Positions 35,531 through 64,000 of a stretch of 64,000 bases of DNA are shown in pieces. The stretch covers positions 25,333,658-25,397,657 of the forward strand of contig JACMZG010001913.1 of NCBI GenBank assembly GCA_018340805.1, in the 5' to 3' direction. This DNA is from Microvelia longipes. Lineage: Eukaryota > Arthropoda > Insecta > Hemiptera > Veliidae. Position 1 is the stretch's first letter. The number at the start of each line of letters is the position of its first letter. The notes beneath the pieces were generated by a model. It was given only the letters and a program-made list of their open reading frames with translations. It was not told where the DNA came from and searched no databases. The position numbers and the translations under genes were made by a program.

Positions 35531-35621
35531 GAGTGATTATGAGACCAAATTATGACTGAATGCCTCTAATTTACTGCAGAGGCTTGACATGTTATATTAC
35601 AGACTGAAATGGACAAGTCAA

Positions 35622-35667
35622 TGATTATACTACAAGTGTATACTTGGATACACTTGTAGTATAATCA
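35622..35667. repeat. Perfect 20-bp hairpin
   Basis: Arms 35622-35641 and 35648-35667 are exact reverse complements around a 6-base loop. Confidence 0.82.
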
Positions 35668-35711
35668 TACCTGTAGTATAAGTATACCTGGTTATTAGTC
35701 AAATATTATTA

Positions 35712-35712
<1 letters not shown>

Positions 35713-35757
<45 letters not shown>
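35713..35757. repeat. (ATA)n microsatellite
   Basis: About 14 ATA units. Confidence 0.93.
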
Positions 35758-35759
<2 letters not shown>

Positions 35760-36074
35760 TTGAAGTTCCTATCAACTTGCTTTGATCTATTTCAGAAGTG
35801 AATTCTTTTGATGCAAGGTAAATTCATTTGTTGCATGGAAATTTGACATCAATTTTTATCTTAACCTCAAACTTAAAACTGCATAAACAAATTAAGTTTA
35901 TTAAGCTTAAATTCATATTTTACCTCACATTAAGTATTTTTATATTACTTATGTATAAAAATTAAATAATAACATTTTATTTATTACTTATATTGTTACA
36001 ATATTTAATTATTTAAATATTTTTTACAAGGTATTACGATAATATAGGTAAGAAAAAACTTTGTTTACAAGTCT

Positions 36075-36300
36075 TTACTTAGTAACTTACATACGCTAAA
36101 CTCATAACTTACATACGCTATACTCTAAACTTACCTACGCTAAACGCATTACTTACATACGCTATACTCGTAACATACGCTGAACTCATAACTTACATAC
36201 GCTATACTCAAAACTTACATACGCTAAACACATTACTTACATACGCTATACTCATAACTGACATGCGCTCTACTCATAACTTACAAACGCTATTAATTGA
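36075..36300. repeat. Minisatellite, about 22 bp unit
   Basis: Repeated CTTACATACGCTATACTCAT-type units with A/T and C/A variants, roughly 10 copies. Confidence 0.88.
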
Positions 36301-36435
36301 TTGCAGTACTTATACCAACCTCTCCACTGCCAATACTCATAACTTATATTCATAACTTACGTGCCCTATACTCATAACAACGATATGAGACGATCGCATG
36401 CGATATAAGAGACAGTGATTCAAGACTAGCTTTTA

Positions 36436-36955
36436 GGCAAACATAGAAGACAGAAGGTACCATAAATCACAATAAGAAATGGAAGACGTAAGGTGACATA
36501 AAACATAGACGACAGAAGATACCATAAAACAAAATAAAGAAATGAAAGACGTAAGGAGACATAAAACATAGACGACAGAAGATACCATAAAACACAATAA
36601 GAAATGAAAGATGTAAGGTGACATAAAACGTAGACGACAGAAGATACCATAAACACACAAAGAAATGAAAGACGTAAGGAGACATAAAACATAGACGACA
36701 GAAGATACCATAAAACACAATAAGAAATGAAAGATGTAAGGTGACATAAAACGTAGACGACAGAAGATACCATAAACACACAATAAGAAATGAAAGATGT
36801 AAGGTGACATAAAACACAGACGACTAAAAATACCATAAAACACAATAAGAAATGAAAGACGTAAGGTGACATAAAACATAGACGACTAAAGATACCATAA
36901 AACACTATAAGAAATAAAAGACGTAAGGTGACATAAAACGCAGACGACAGAAGAA
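36436..36955. repeat. Minisatellite, about 62 bp unit, about 8 copies
   Basis: Units of 61-63 bp with GACATAAAACATAGACGACA, GAAGATACCATAAAACACAA and AAATGAAAGACGTAAGG. Several minus-strand frames stay open (up to 198 codons) because the unit lacks stops there. The translation is a Phe/Leu/Cys-rich repeat and I treat it as non-coding. Confidence 0.92.
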
Positions 36956-37029
36956 GACGAACAGTCATAAAGAGAAGAATGCATACGACAAAATAACACT
37001 GATACCTAGACAAAACTGACAATGAGTCG

Positions 37030-38990
37030 AGGACAAATTTAAAATTAAACTATAATATTTTAAAAGACCAAATTCAAGATTTTAATAACATGAATACATA
37101 TATTTGACATGAGAAAATAATTTATGTAAATATACGCCTTGGTTTTTCATATATCTCAGACAGTTATACATAATCTAAGACTGAAGAAAACATAAAAGTT
37201 TATATCTAACGTTCAGACTACGTTTATATATCTATAGATAAATAGATATATTACAAAATAAATGACTAACTTGACATATGAACCCGATGTAAAGTGGTCA
37301 TAAAAAGTGAATCCCTATTATCAAAACTTGACTGGAATGACTAATTATAGAAAGACGTTTATAAAATCACTTCTCAACTGACATGGTGATTAGTAGGGAT
37401 AAGTTAATGATTAAGATAATTTCATCCTATGCTCTTTTAATTGTACCATATTGTTTTGTTAAATTATTTATTGTAATTGTAATAAAAATATTGTTTTATT
37501 TATTATTCAGATAATATTTATTTACCATTTGTTACAAAAGTTGTGTTATAGTAAATGTTGTGGTGAACATCAGGGTTGTTGAACACAGGGATGACGCGAT
37601 AAGCGTATGAGATAGAGAAATAGAAGCAAACTTACCTTCCCAAGCATGGTTATTGCTTAAGTCAGGAAACGCAGGTTATGTAACAATGATAAAACGAGTT
37701 AACATATATTTACTCTTCACGGCTTAACTGTTCATAAATAAAATATTTAAATTACCAACCTTTATTATTATATCAAAAGAAAAATATGTGGTAGAAAGAC
37801 TCGATATGGTAACAAGCATCATAAAAAAGTATATTATAATCAAATATCTGACCATCTAAAGTGTGTTACTTTTCTCAATGTGAATATAACAACCTACGAT
37901 AGGAGACGATTCTTCGGGAAGAAAATTTGCCTCAAAATTTGATACCTGCATAGTTAATGTAATTATTACGATCATGCGGAGTTTGCACCAATAATTTAAA
38001 GTTAGATTTTGACATATGTTTGTGATGGATTCTTCTCTATTATTTTTGATCAACAAATAAACTTGTTGAGTCATCCCGTTTATTCCAAATCTATAAAATT
38101 CTGAAGAAAAGGTCTGCCAGTCGAGTGAATTTTCTTAGAAATGCTTGCTTCGATTTGTTACATATAATCTGAGCAGTAGCATTACTTCTTGCTGCCTAAT
38201 ATTTCAAACAGTAATATTGGCTCAAAGTAAATAAACTAATAAAGCCATATGCGCTAGCTAAAATTGTAAGGAGTCTAAGTAGGATCAACTACAATCGGAC
38301 GTACCAGGGGCCCGTTTCGCAAAAGTACAAATCTTGTAGTTACGAAAATAGTAAAAAAAACAACTTGCAATGATAAATGTACGAGTGTTACCAAGGATAC
38401 AATTGTACATATGTAGCCTTTTTCTATGTAATGGACAACATTTTCTTGTCTATTTCAATCATAGATAAAAGAAAATTATATTACAATTACAATTAACAGA
38501 TTACAATTACTTGTAACATTCACTAGTAAAATTTAAATCAATTGATATTATTTTATTAAAATTAAAATAAACTTACGTAAAACTTAAGTTTATTCATTTA
38601 AATGCAATTTTTAACAAAACTATTTTATGTTCAATTTTTAGGGACATTTCGTACTGCTGATGGCCCTAATCAAGTATGTTAAGGGCCCCTTGAGGCATTA
38701 GTCTTCCGTTTGGGATCTTTAAAGGCCCATGTATAAAGAATGGGGGCCTTAAAGGACAAAAATATTCCCAATAAATTGAGAATATTTTAAAATATTTTTA
38801 AAAGATTTGTCTCTAAGAGCTTTTTAGGCCCTATCTTAGAGAATTGGGCCTCTGTGACTCTTGTGTTATGAATATATCAAATATTAAATATGTTTATCAT
38901 TTTTTTAAAATTATTTTCGTGGTTTTTTCTTTAAGATTATTTTTGGCTGAGGAGCCCAAGGAGCCAAGTTCAATTTGCAAATATAAAATT
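37030..38990. other. Intergenic, no gene seen
   Basis: Short frames only, with no recognisable repeat family apart from a purine-rich GGGCCCCTTGAGGC-type stretch near 38680-38860. Confidence 0.4.
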
Positions 38991-38996
38991 TAGTTT

Positions 38997-39083
38997 TTGT
39001 TGTGTTCTATATACAATAAAAACACTGTTAAGCTTAATTCTTGTGTATTGACATTAATTAGCACATTATATTAAACTTACAAT
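38997..39083. repeat. Older repeat, left piece (split by LINE)
   Basis: TGTGTTCTATATACAATAAA to AAACTTACAAT matches 42527-42611. The right piece resumes at 40338. Confidence 0.8.
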
Positions 39084-40337
39084 GTATAAGTATATATATT
39101 TGTTTTAAGCCCGGGAATATAAACCAAAGCATTACACCATTCAATTGGGTCCTTAGTGCAAACCCAGAAACTAAAAGGAAGACCTCCAGTTCCTTTTACC
39201 CCCTGAATAAGTCTACCGACTCTTAGAAAGTTATTAACTTGTTTAGGGGTAGTTCTACAAGTTCCTCTAAAGAAACGCTGACCAGATCTATGTCTGCCAC
39301 CTAAGATACGTCAATGCAGGACCAGTGCTTAGTATATGTTTCCTCGTCCTCCTCACATAGCCTGCATTTAGGACTTGCTACCGATCACATCAGGTTTAGA
39401 TGGCGGTTAAGCCGACAATGATCAGTAAGAACACAAGTTATTTAGTTGCAGGTACTTCTTTTCAGGACTAAAATGGATCTGGTAAGCCTTTTAGACGGCT
39501 CTTTAATAATCAGCTTTGACAGTCTCATCCCAGTAGAATAAGTCCACAGGTTTCTAAAGTCTCTATGCATAGAGTCCTTAAGAGCTGTCTTGACAATACA
39601 GCGAGCTACACCTACTGCAATGTCGGGAGAATGAGGGTATGACCTGAGTCCTTATGTCCCGGGTGGGAATTAAATGGGTCCAAGTATACTCAAAACTCTA
39701 CTTAGGTATTAACTGCCCTGTAGTACCATAGAGGCTGCTGCGCAGGTCTCAACTTGTCTAGCCCAGATAAAACCATGGTCAAGGTTCGAATGATACCCAA
39801 GCCATTGACCTGCAAAGTGCAGGCAGTAAGAGTCTGCCATAGCCTCATACTTTAAGAAGAGGCAAAGAGGAGGAAGTCCTTTCAAAACCTTTAAAGCCAA
39901 AGTAGGTGCTGTTTTCATGGCACCAACTATACCTCTACATGCAGTCCGCTGAAGATGGGGAAGCATCTTCTTGGCTGACTCTCGAGACAGTCTAGGCCAC
40001 CAAACTAAGCATGCATAAGCTATCAGGGTCCCATTGCCCTTCGGTACACCCAAAAAGCTGCCAACGCCTTGCCCAACTTAGGTTTTAGGTGTGGGGCCCA
40101 AGTTACTTTAGCATCAAGAATAACTACGATACTTGTAGTTATTCATTCACATAGCAGCTTAATACTGCTCTCAAGCAGTAACACTGCTTGAGACTTCAAG
40201 AGTTTTACCACTCAGTACCAAATCTCTACTACCATCCATATTTCTTTTCATAGAGAACGGTACAACAACAGTCTTTGAAGGGTTAACCCTAGACCATGTT
40301 CTACACACTACCTTTCAATCAAGCAGGGCGCTCTAAC
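39084..40337 (-). pseudogene. 5'-truncated LINE (R1/LOA-like, RT end plus RNase H remnant)
   Basis: On the minus strand the pieces run in order. First comes an RT-thumb-like WSRVNPSKTVVVPFSMKR near 40300-40240. Then there is an open segment at 40053-39709 with AYACLVWWPRLSRESAKKML, RTACRGIVGAMKTAPTLALK and GLPPLCLF, characteristic of the stretch between RT and RNase H in R1/LOA-type elements. Last is a zinc-knuckle-like end, LTDHCRLNRHLNLM then CRLCEEDEE, near 39430-39330. The insertion is flanked by a 10-bp duplication AACTTACAAT (39074-39083 and 40338-40347). Its 3' end faces the low coordinates. Stops and frameshifts make it dead. Confidence 0.85.
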
Positions 40338-40385
40338 AACTTACAATATAACTAAGAGGTAAAAAAGCCACGGGGACGGGAATTT
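40338..40385. repeat. Older repeat, right piece
   Basis: AACTTACAATATAACTAAGA with GGTAAAAAAGCCACGGGG continues the repeat interrupted at 39083 and matches 42602-42640. Confidence 0.75.
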
Positions 40386-40389
40386 TTTT

Positions 40390-41580
40390 TTTAAATTTCA
40401 AATTTAAAAAAATAAAAATAAAAAAAAACATATGAAATATAAAAATTGCAAAACTTAAATCTATAAAGGAATATGATTTATTCAATATAGATTCAATATA
40501 AATATAAGGTCAAAGGTAGAGGGGAAATCGTCATCAGAGATTAAGGGTTATGTCTGGGAAAAGGTGACTTGACAGTTCTTTCAGGGGGCAGGACAGTTTT
40601 TTCTAGGGGTTTAAGGCTCTTGAGGGGGTGGGGGATCAGTAGACTGATCCACTATTGGGTTGGGGCAGATGTGAGGAAGGAGGGCGCTGGGGCAGATGTG
40701 GGGGAGGAGGTGGATAGAAAGAGGGTCAGATGGGTGTGAATACAGGTCTCTGACTTGTGTCTTAGAAGCGTCCATAGCAGATCAACAGGGCTGCAGTTTG
40801 AGGACTCCTGGGATTAGAATAACGCAGTGACGGCGATATTGTCGATGGGAGTAAAAATTAAAAAAGTTGTTTCCGTATTCTTCCGGTATTCTTCGTATTT
40901 TTCCGTAAAGACGGAAAAACGGTCTGCGTCTGTCATGAATTGCTTCAGGAAGGGTGAGCCTGAATGCTGAACGGCAGACTAGACCGGCACGGCACTGGTG
41001 TATTGCGGGATACGTCAACTCTAGAAGTCCGAAGTTCGTCGGAGTAGAATTGTAAGGTGCGCCTGAATCGGGGGGACAGACTAGACCAGGACGGTACTAG
41101 TGTATTGTAGATCAGTGAACAGAAAAACGAAAGGCAAATCAAATAAAAATAATGGCCAACAGGATGTATCGGCACAATTTTGACGGCACGATTTGTTTGT
41201 TGGTTTGAAACTTAAAATAAAGATATTTACATTACTCGAAACGTCAATAAGCTTGAGGTAAAAAGCTGTAAATATGAAATATTTAAAACAAAATCCCCAA
41301 AATACTTGGGTCAATTTTTTTATAATAAATCTCCTCAACATATTAGAATCATTAAAAAAATTTAAAACTTTTAAAAATACTCTAAACGTTTTTACTAGAA
41401 AAAGAATATTATAGTCTTAAAAAGTTTCTTAAACACAATCTCACGAAAATGTAGTGAATCGTATTTGGAATATTTGTTTCTTTTATTGTTTGTAAATGAT
41501 TTGCTTTTTATTGTACATTCTTGCTTGACAATTTCTAATTCTTGTAAAAGTCAAAAGAATAAAATAAATTTATTAATTAT
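40390..41580. other. No gene called; G-rich patch and short opposing frames
   Basis: 40600-40700 is unusually G-rich (GGGGGTGGGGGATC, GGGGCAGATGTG twice). Minus-strand frames at 40782-41341 overlap each other and show no domain I recognise. ACTAGACCGGCACGGCACTG and ACTAGACCAGGACGGTACTA (40980, 41085) are a short direct repeat. Confidence 0.4.
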
Positions 41581-41597
41581 TTATTTATTTGACTTGC

Positions 41598-42370
41598 AAA
41601 AATTGATTTGACTTGATACGACTTTGACGGTGAGTAAGAGAGCAATATAATATGACTAAGTACACACAGCGTATTTTAACAGGTGATCGTATTCCATACG
41701 CATTTAATACGATACAGTCCTTGCACCGTAATGGACCATTAATTCGATCGAGTGAAATTATGTGATAACTAATCCCGCCAAAACATCGCGTCTTTTCAAA
41801 ACATCAAACCAAAGTGAAGGTTCACTTTTGGTTAAAGAAAGTTTAAAACAAAAAGTACATTTAATTCAATTGTAATTTCTTTGCATAATAATAAAGTTAC
41901 ACTTAAACAAATAATATTTCAAAAGTTATTTGATGAAAAACGGTAATATTTAAGTGAAATAAAAGTTTGACGGGAAGGTTATCCGTTAAATACGATCGCC
42001 TCTGAAGGTACATACAGCGTATTGGGGGATCCATTTAGATTCCATCTCCCTAGTTCTAGCGTATGCGATTGGATTCTCTCCGCATGGTTCATACAGCTAA
42101 TATTACCGTATTTAGATATCGTACTTAATACGATCCGCGGATTAAGAAGTGTGTGTAAACGTACTACGGTAAACTAACCGCTGTGGCGACTTGATATGAG
42201 CTGACTGAACTTCTTGACGAGGAATGACTAGCTGACAGCTTGACTTAGGTTGGCTTCCTTCGAATTTGACTGGCTGACTTTGATTAGACGAAAAATTGAC
42301 TTGACTTGATACGACTTTGACGGAGACTAAGTCGGCAGACTTTGTCCGACTTTGACGGAGCAATATTATG
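41598..42370. mobile_element. About 510-bp imperfect-TIR element inside a GACTTTGACGG repeat
   Basis: AGTACACACAGCGTATTTTA with a TGATCGTATT continuation near 41660 is mirrored at about 42110-42165 (AATACGATCCGCGG, GTGTGTGTAAACGTACT). GTATGCGATTGG-like subterminal words lie inside. The flanks share TTGACTTGATACGACTTTGA with CGG (41608 and 42305), so the insertion sits within a duplicated sequence. Confidence 0.45.
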
Positions 42371-42524
42371 TGGCAAACTAACCTGGACTTTGACGACTGG
42401 ACTTGAGCTGATGAACTAGACGATAAGTGACTTCAGAAGAAATAGACTGAAATTGGGTGAAAGACGATTGGTGCAAACAAAAACCGACCGACGGACACGC
42501 GATATTGTTCGCACCTTATACCAT

Positions 42525-42650
42525 GTTGTGTTCTATATACAATTAAATCACTGTTTAGCTTAAGTCTTGTTTATCGACATTAATTATTAAGTACATTATA
42601 ATAAACTTACAAAATAACTACGAGGTAAAGCCACGGGGGGTACATGAAGA
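42525..42650. repeat. Complete copy of the repeat split at 39-40 kb
   Basis: Starts TGTTGTGTTCTATATACAAT, passes AAACTTACAAAATAACTACG and ends with AGGTAAAGCCACGGGG. It gives the empty-site sequence for the LINE insertion at 39084-40337. Confidence 0.78.
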
Positions 42651-42787
42651 AGGGACACTGCGTAAACAACTGGCGGCCTCGACTTTATAGGGAATAGAGA
42701 CGGGCATCGACGCGCCATCGTAGGCGCTAACAAACATAATGTGCAAACATTATAAGTTTTATCGCCAACTTTTAGTTTATTAGTAAT

Positions 42788-43725
42788 CTATAATACGACA
42801 CACGGCTAAAATCAATTGACAGCCCGCCAAAATCTCAATGCTTTCAACCCTCTTTTTTTAATAAAAAAATCCCTTCTTTTATGTAACAAAAAAAATTCCC
42901 TACCCTGGCAACACTGAAAGTCAGGTTATGTTTTGAATTTTATTATTTGTTTTTATTTGATATCTTAATTTTATTTTTAAAAATTATTTATTTACTTTTA
43001 AAGAAGGAATATTGTTGTATCTTATAAATTTACCAACTAAGTGTTGCTTTAAATTTGTTCGGGAAGTATGAATTAAGTGGAGTTAAAGTTGTTAATTACA
43101 AAATGCAATGGATCATAATAGTTCTTTGATAAAAGTTTGACGATTTAAATAAATTGTCAGCTATAATTACTTTTTTCCCAAAACAAACTGCTTTTTTGTG
43201 TCAGGTTTGTATAATTGAATGCGTATTATTTCATATTATAAAAATAATATGACACAATATGCATTCAAGACTTAAAAAAAGTCAAGACTGTCATCTATTG
43301 AAAGACATGGCATTTTCAAAAAAAAAAAAAAGCTGTCTTTTGGTTGCCAGAGCCCAGAACCTGCGCTGTACTCAAATAGCAAGAAATGCTTGAAGAATAC
43401 GTCAATGTCCATGCATCAAATATAGGCACTCAGATCATATTACAACTTCGCAATAATTGGATGAATTGAACAGATTGGAATGAAACGAAACGAAATCAAA
43501 CAGATCAATATGCACAATGAGGGAAATAAAAGCGACGCGAGGTTACAAATATTTAAAACCAGTGTTTCCTTTTTATGATTTTATTTACGAAAAAGGTATT
43601 TTTTTATACCGAGGTTGGCATGAGGGGGAGGAGCAAAGAGCGGGGTCGGTCTGAACCAATAGAATTTTTTCCCTCACAGATTTTTGGCGCGCTGTCAATT
43701 GATTTTAGCCGTGTGTCGTACTATA
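42788..43725. mobile_element. Long MITE-A relative (about 940 bp) with 45-bp TIRs
   Basis: Left end TAATACGACACACGGCTAAA then ATCAATTGACAGCCCGCC. The right end, reverse complemented, reads TAGTACGACACACGGCTAAA then ATCAATTGACAGCGCGCC. Same TIR family as the 180-bp elements at 60.8 and 62.7 kb. The interior shows no transposase frame. Confidence 0.75.
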
Positions 43726-44251
43726 GTGCTCAATATGAGTTTGTAAAACGTTTTTTATAAATATAACTTCTCGTATTTTAGAAATAATTGTAATCGAAAT
43801 AATTTACTCATATGAATGAAACTGGGTTTTAATAATATTTTGACACATTGTTTACAAAAAGTTTTGAGGGTTACAGTAAATTGTAATGATATTCGTGAAA
43901 CGTTTAAAGTTGCAAGTTGTATATGTACAATAGTTTGTAAGATTTCTGAGGGAGATTAATCAAATTTGATTAGAGTTTGACACAAATATGATCTCTTCCT
44001 AGGAGATCTAAGATGACACTGGTAACCAACTAGTGTTTTTTAATAAAACCAGTCTACATTGGTACATTAGTGAAACAAATTTCTTACAATTATAAGTAAC
44101 CTTGTAGCTTTGTACTTGTAGTATACAAGACTTGTACTTTCGTGAAACGGGTCCCATTGTACACAAAAACGGAAATATACAATCAGATTTAATTTGAAGT
44201 ACCAACTAAAACTATATTTGCTAATTTAATTTGACTACATTAATAGAATGT

Positions 44252-61358
<17,107 letters not shown>

Positions 61359-61399
61359 ATCTTGGAAACAGTTTTAAGTAAAGTAAAGTATGTAGTTTG

Positions 61400-61980
61400 T
61401 ATTTAATAAAAGATATATTCGATATCATTTAACATAACATAAGACATAGGCAAGACATAAGATAACATAGATATAAAGACATAGACAAGATATAAGATTA
61501 CATAAATATAATATTGTGCATTCCCAATAAGACTCCGGCAGCACTGCGTGAAAATCATACGTTCAGTAACAGTATACGAATTTGAACCTGAGTAACTAAC
61601 TCACCCGTAGAGAAGGTTTTAAAGAGGTTTCACAGAGCCCCTGAGAGGCCCAGACTGATCTTTCAGGTCACTAAATGTATTAAGATAGGCTAAGCTAATT
61701 TATCTAATTTTATATGAGGTTCTTAAACAGATTGTGGTAGCATTGCAGAAAAATTAAAATTATTGCAAGTTCACTAAACTCGCAAAAATGAATCAGTGAT
61801 TAGCATTTGATTGATTTGAAACTCTTTAAGGACCTAAAAGATAAAGTAAAAGAAGCCAGAAGCCTTTCCGTTTTCAATGTTTGTAAGGATTTTTCTTATC
61901 CTATAAATAGATTTATCTTGTTCTCTTGTGTCAAAGTACATATTTATTTTTTACTTCTCCTCATTTATACCGTAGGTATA
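61400..61980. other. No gene seen; short AAGACATAG-type tandem repeat
   Basis: 61435-61500 has ACATAAGACATAGGCAAGAC-like short repeats. I searched the minus strand here for a signal-peptide exon of the IR gene and found none I can support. Confidence 0.4.
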
Positions 61981-61984
61981 TAAA

Positions 61985-62225
61985 AATAGTATTGTGTTCG
62001 CAAAAAAAATGAAACTAGGAGGTCACGGACATATCCGTTTCAGGTGTTTTAAAGGCATCCTAACTGGTTTTCACAAAGTTGTCTGTCTGTATGTGTGTGT
62101 GTGTGCCTGTTATCATCGCAGCTCCCAGAATATTTACGCTAGAGAGTTGAAATTGTATACGAAAATCAGTCTATAGGTGTAGTTGTGCCATCTGGGAAAT
62201 AATTTTTATAACGTCATTAACCCGC
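61985..62225 (+). repeat. Repeat C copy, most complete
   Basis: GTATTGTGTTCGCAAAAAAA, ATATCCGTTTCAGGTGTTTT, AAGGCATCCTAACTGGTTTT, CACAAAGTTGTC, a GTGTGT tract and TTATCATCGCAGCTCCCAGA. Serves as reference for the other copies. Confidence 0.7.
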
Positions 62226-62304
62226 AGTAATGACTCAGGAAAATTGTTGCTACGTTTCAAAATACGTTACATTTCAATACAACAAGTAAATCTATGGTTT
62301 TTGT

Positions 62305-62495
62305 TAGATTATAAAAGTTAAGCAGCATCGACCGATTTTAGTGCCTGGATGGGTGAACGGTGGGAATAAAACTATTGAAATTACTATTAGAGCACGAGCG
62401 AACCAGTCCTCAAGTCTGAAGTCTCGAAGATGAGCTTAGCGAATCCGACGTGGTGACGAAATTTTCCGAGATACCCCGCAACCGATTTTTATCTT
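62305..62495 (+). mobile_element. 5S-rRNA-derived SINE copy
   Basis: Head AGTTAAGCAGCATCGACCGA then GCCTGGATGGGTGAACGGTG with GGAAT, the closest to 5S rRNA in the window. Tail AGATGAGCTTAGCGAATCCG and TTTTCCGAGATACCCCGC. Confidence 0.72.
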
Positions 62496-62679
62496 ATGAA
62501 TATATTTTTGTTTATAAATTTAAGTCTGCTGATGTCACGGTGATAGCAGCACAAGCGGTCTTGTTACATTTTCTAGATGTCTCTTGCATAGTAATTTTCC
62601 GTCCAACAAACATGTTTTGCAAAAATCGGTAATATCAAATTAATATAGTCAATCATTATATTAAACGATTAAACAAAAC

Positions 62680-62894
62680 TATAGTTTAACACATGGCTAA
62701 AATCAGTTGACAGCGCTGTCAACTGATTTTAGCCATGTGTTACCGCGCGGTAAAATAGTGTTGAGGATGAGGAACCAATGAGGTTGGTCCGATTTGAAAT
62801 AGTGGGCGTGATTTAACATCTAGGAATAATATCATTGGCACCTTGGCATTTATTTCCCACGCTATTAACTGATTTTAACCGTGTGTTACACTAT
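62680..62894. mobile_element. MITE-A with a rearranged, doubled end
   Basis: The left end is a perfect 54-bp palindrome (62688-62714 / 62715-62741), two copies of the MITE-A terminus fused head to head. Then come TACCGCGCGGTAAAATAGTG, GAGGAACCAATGAGGTTGGT, and the ordinary right end ACTGATTTTAACCGTGTGTT. Confidence 0.8.
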
Positions 62895-63475
62895 AAACTA
62901 TTTACGGGTAATATAAAGGGTGAATGTCAAAAGGCACAGCCCAACTCAAACTGCGTACAACTCAAATCTCCACTAACAACATTTTTAACATTTCTTTTGA
63001 TTTGTTGTGATTATTAAAACATCCATTTTTTGTCCTATACCAAGTAATATTAATAAAAAGCTTATTTAAATTATTTTCTAATAATTCACTTACAGTAAGC
63101 GCCTTATGAAAATTATAGTTCTTTTACTTAAATATTCTTTCCTTTTCAGAATAAATTATTTCTAAAGATTTAAATCATTATTATGTTAGTAAATCATTTA
63201 TTAATTGGATCGTTATAAAATAAAATAGAATTTAAACAATTTCTAACAACTGTTTTAAAATAGCAACAATATAAAATAATTATCTTTCATTACAGGGGGC
63301 CAAAACAGAGCCATTACGCTACTGTCTTATTAAAGTAGATCTGCTATATAACATAAAGACCCAACAAACAATCAATTCCTTGCTGAAATTGTCAGTAACA
63401 TTATTACTTATTTATATTTTCTAATCTAGAAAACATTAACAAATAAGTAGGCGTGTTACTCTTAAAGTATAAATC

Positions 63476-63725
63476 TGTGGTATAGTGGTTAAGGTACGTG
63501 ACCAATAAACACAATGAATGGACTTTAAATTTCTGAGTTTATTTAATTAAGGGTTCAATCCCAGCACGGGCCCCTGGGATTTTTATGAGGGTTAAAAATT
63601 CTGCGTACCACGTCCTTGAGAAGAGACGTAAAGCCCGTAGTCTCGAGCCTGTGCGTTGTCAGGTACTCTTTATAGATCCCTTACCCTTAATGAAACTGGT
63701 TATAGGCAAAATTTAGGACTCTCAT
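63476..63725 (+). mobile_element. tRNA-derived SINE-like element
   Basis: TGGTATAGTGGTTAAGGTAC (A-box-like) and GGGTTCAATCCCAGCAC (B-box-like) are about 60 nt apart, too far for an ordinary tRNA; the AT-rich stretch between them may be an insertion. The body with GAGAAGAGACGTAAAGCCCG and TCTCGAGCC resembles a motif I associate with insect SINE bodies. Confidence 0.5.
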
Positions 63726-64000
63726 AGTAGATTCATTATAATACAATAATGTGTCTGCCTTGTCGTGTTGGAACAACACGAGCCTTCAGTGTTGTTCCTA
63801 GTTTTCACTAGACTATATGAGTCAGCAAAAATATGTATGATTAAGAGGAACCATAAAAATTCTCGGCTCTTCTGTCTAGATTAGATGAAATATACCTACA
63901 CTTGAAATTAAAAGGATTAGAACACTATCTTAAGGAGCTTGCAAAAAGGACCCAGAACGTGGCTTACTTGCCTTGGAAGTTACTATGACTCCCCCATATT

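Noticed and set aside
33590..36955. CRISPR-like arrays
   Set aside because: Contiguous tandem units without unique spacers, in a eukaryotic genome.
36426..37022. 198-codon minus frame as a membrane protein gene
   Set aside because: It is a translated 62-bp minisatellite, open in several frames.
62305..62370. Functional 5S rRNA gene
   Set aside because: Only the internal part resembles 5S; ends and pairing are lost and the same head occurs in several SINE copies.

Overview
The window is insect nuclear DNA. It is very AT-rich and has long introns with GT-AG junctions. It holds one member of the insect-specific Osiris family and one divergent ionotropic receptor (IR) of the chemosensory iGluR-like family. 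Non-LTR retrotransposon pieces, a BEL/Pao relic, SINEs, MITE-like foldbacks and microsatellites are abundant. The order cannot be fixed from sequence alone; a hemimetabolous insect such as a hemipteran is only a guess.

Layout. 1-4.1 kb: no recognisable gene, one minisatellite. 4.3-4.5 kb (-): a one-exon gene for a 69-residue secreted, Leu/Gly-rich peptide. 5-13 kb: foldback DNA, TA microsatellites, minisatellites, SINE-like pieces and a hammerhead-ribozyme-like motif at 9.88 kb. 15.3-31.7 kb (+): the Osiris gene, with a candidate core promoter and mini-exon at 15.3 kb and coding exons at 17.7, 26.4 and 31.4 kb. Its introns carry repeats, including an inverted pair of hammerhead-like motifs at 25.1-25.3 kb. 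32-37 kb: AT-rich DNA and several minisatellite arrays. 39-44 kb: a 5'-truncated LINE nested in an older repeat, plus terminal-inverted-repeat elements. 44.25-61.36 kb (-): the IR gene in ten exons whose phases all agree. Its introns hold a LINE reverse-transcriptase relic, a 1.1-kb foldback, a BEL/Pao integrase relic and 5S-rRNA-derived SINE copies. 61.4-64 kb: repeats, and probably the upstream end of the IR gene, which I could not find.

The three genes are unrelated in function: a candidate cuticle/secretory-pathway protein (Osiris), a chemosensory channel subunit (IR) and a secreted peptide of unknown role. Nothing suggests co-regulation. The most unusual signal is the hammerhead-like motif. 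It recurs at two loci, three copies in all, with an unchanged catalytic core but a different stem II sequence that still pairs, and a shared downstream block at similar spacing.
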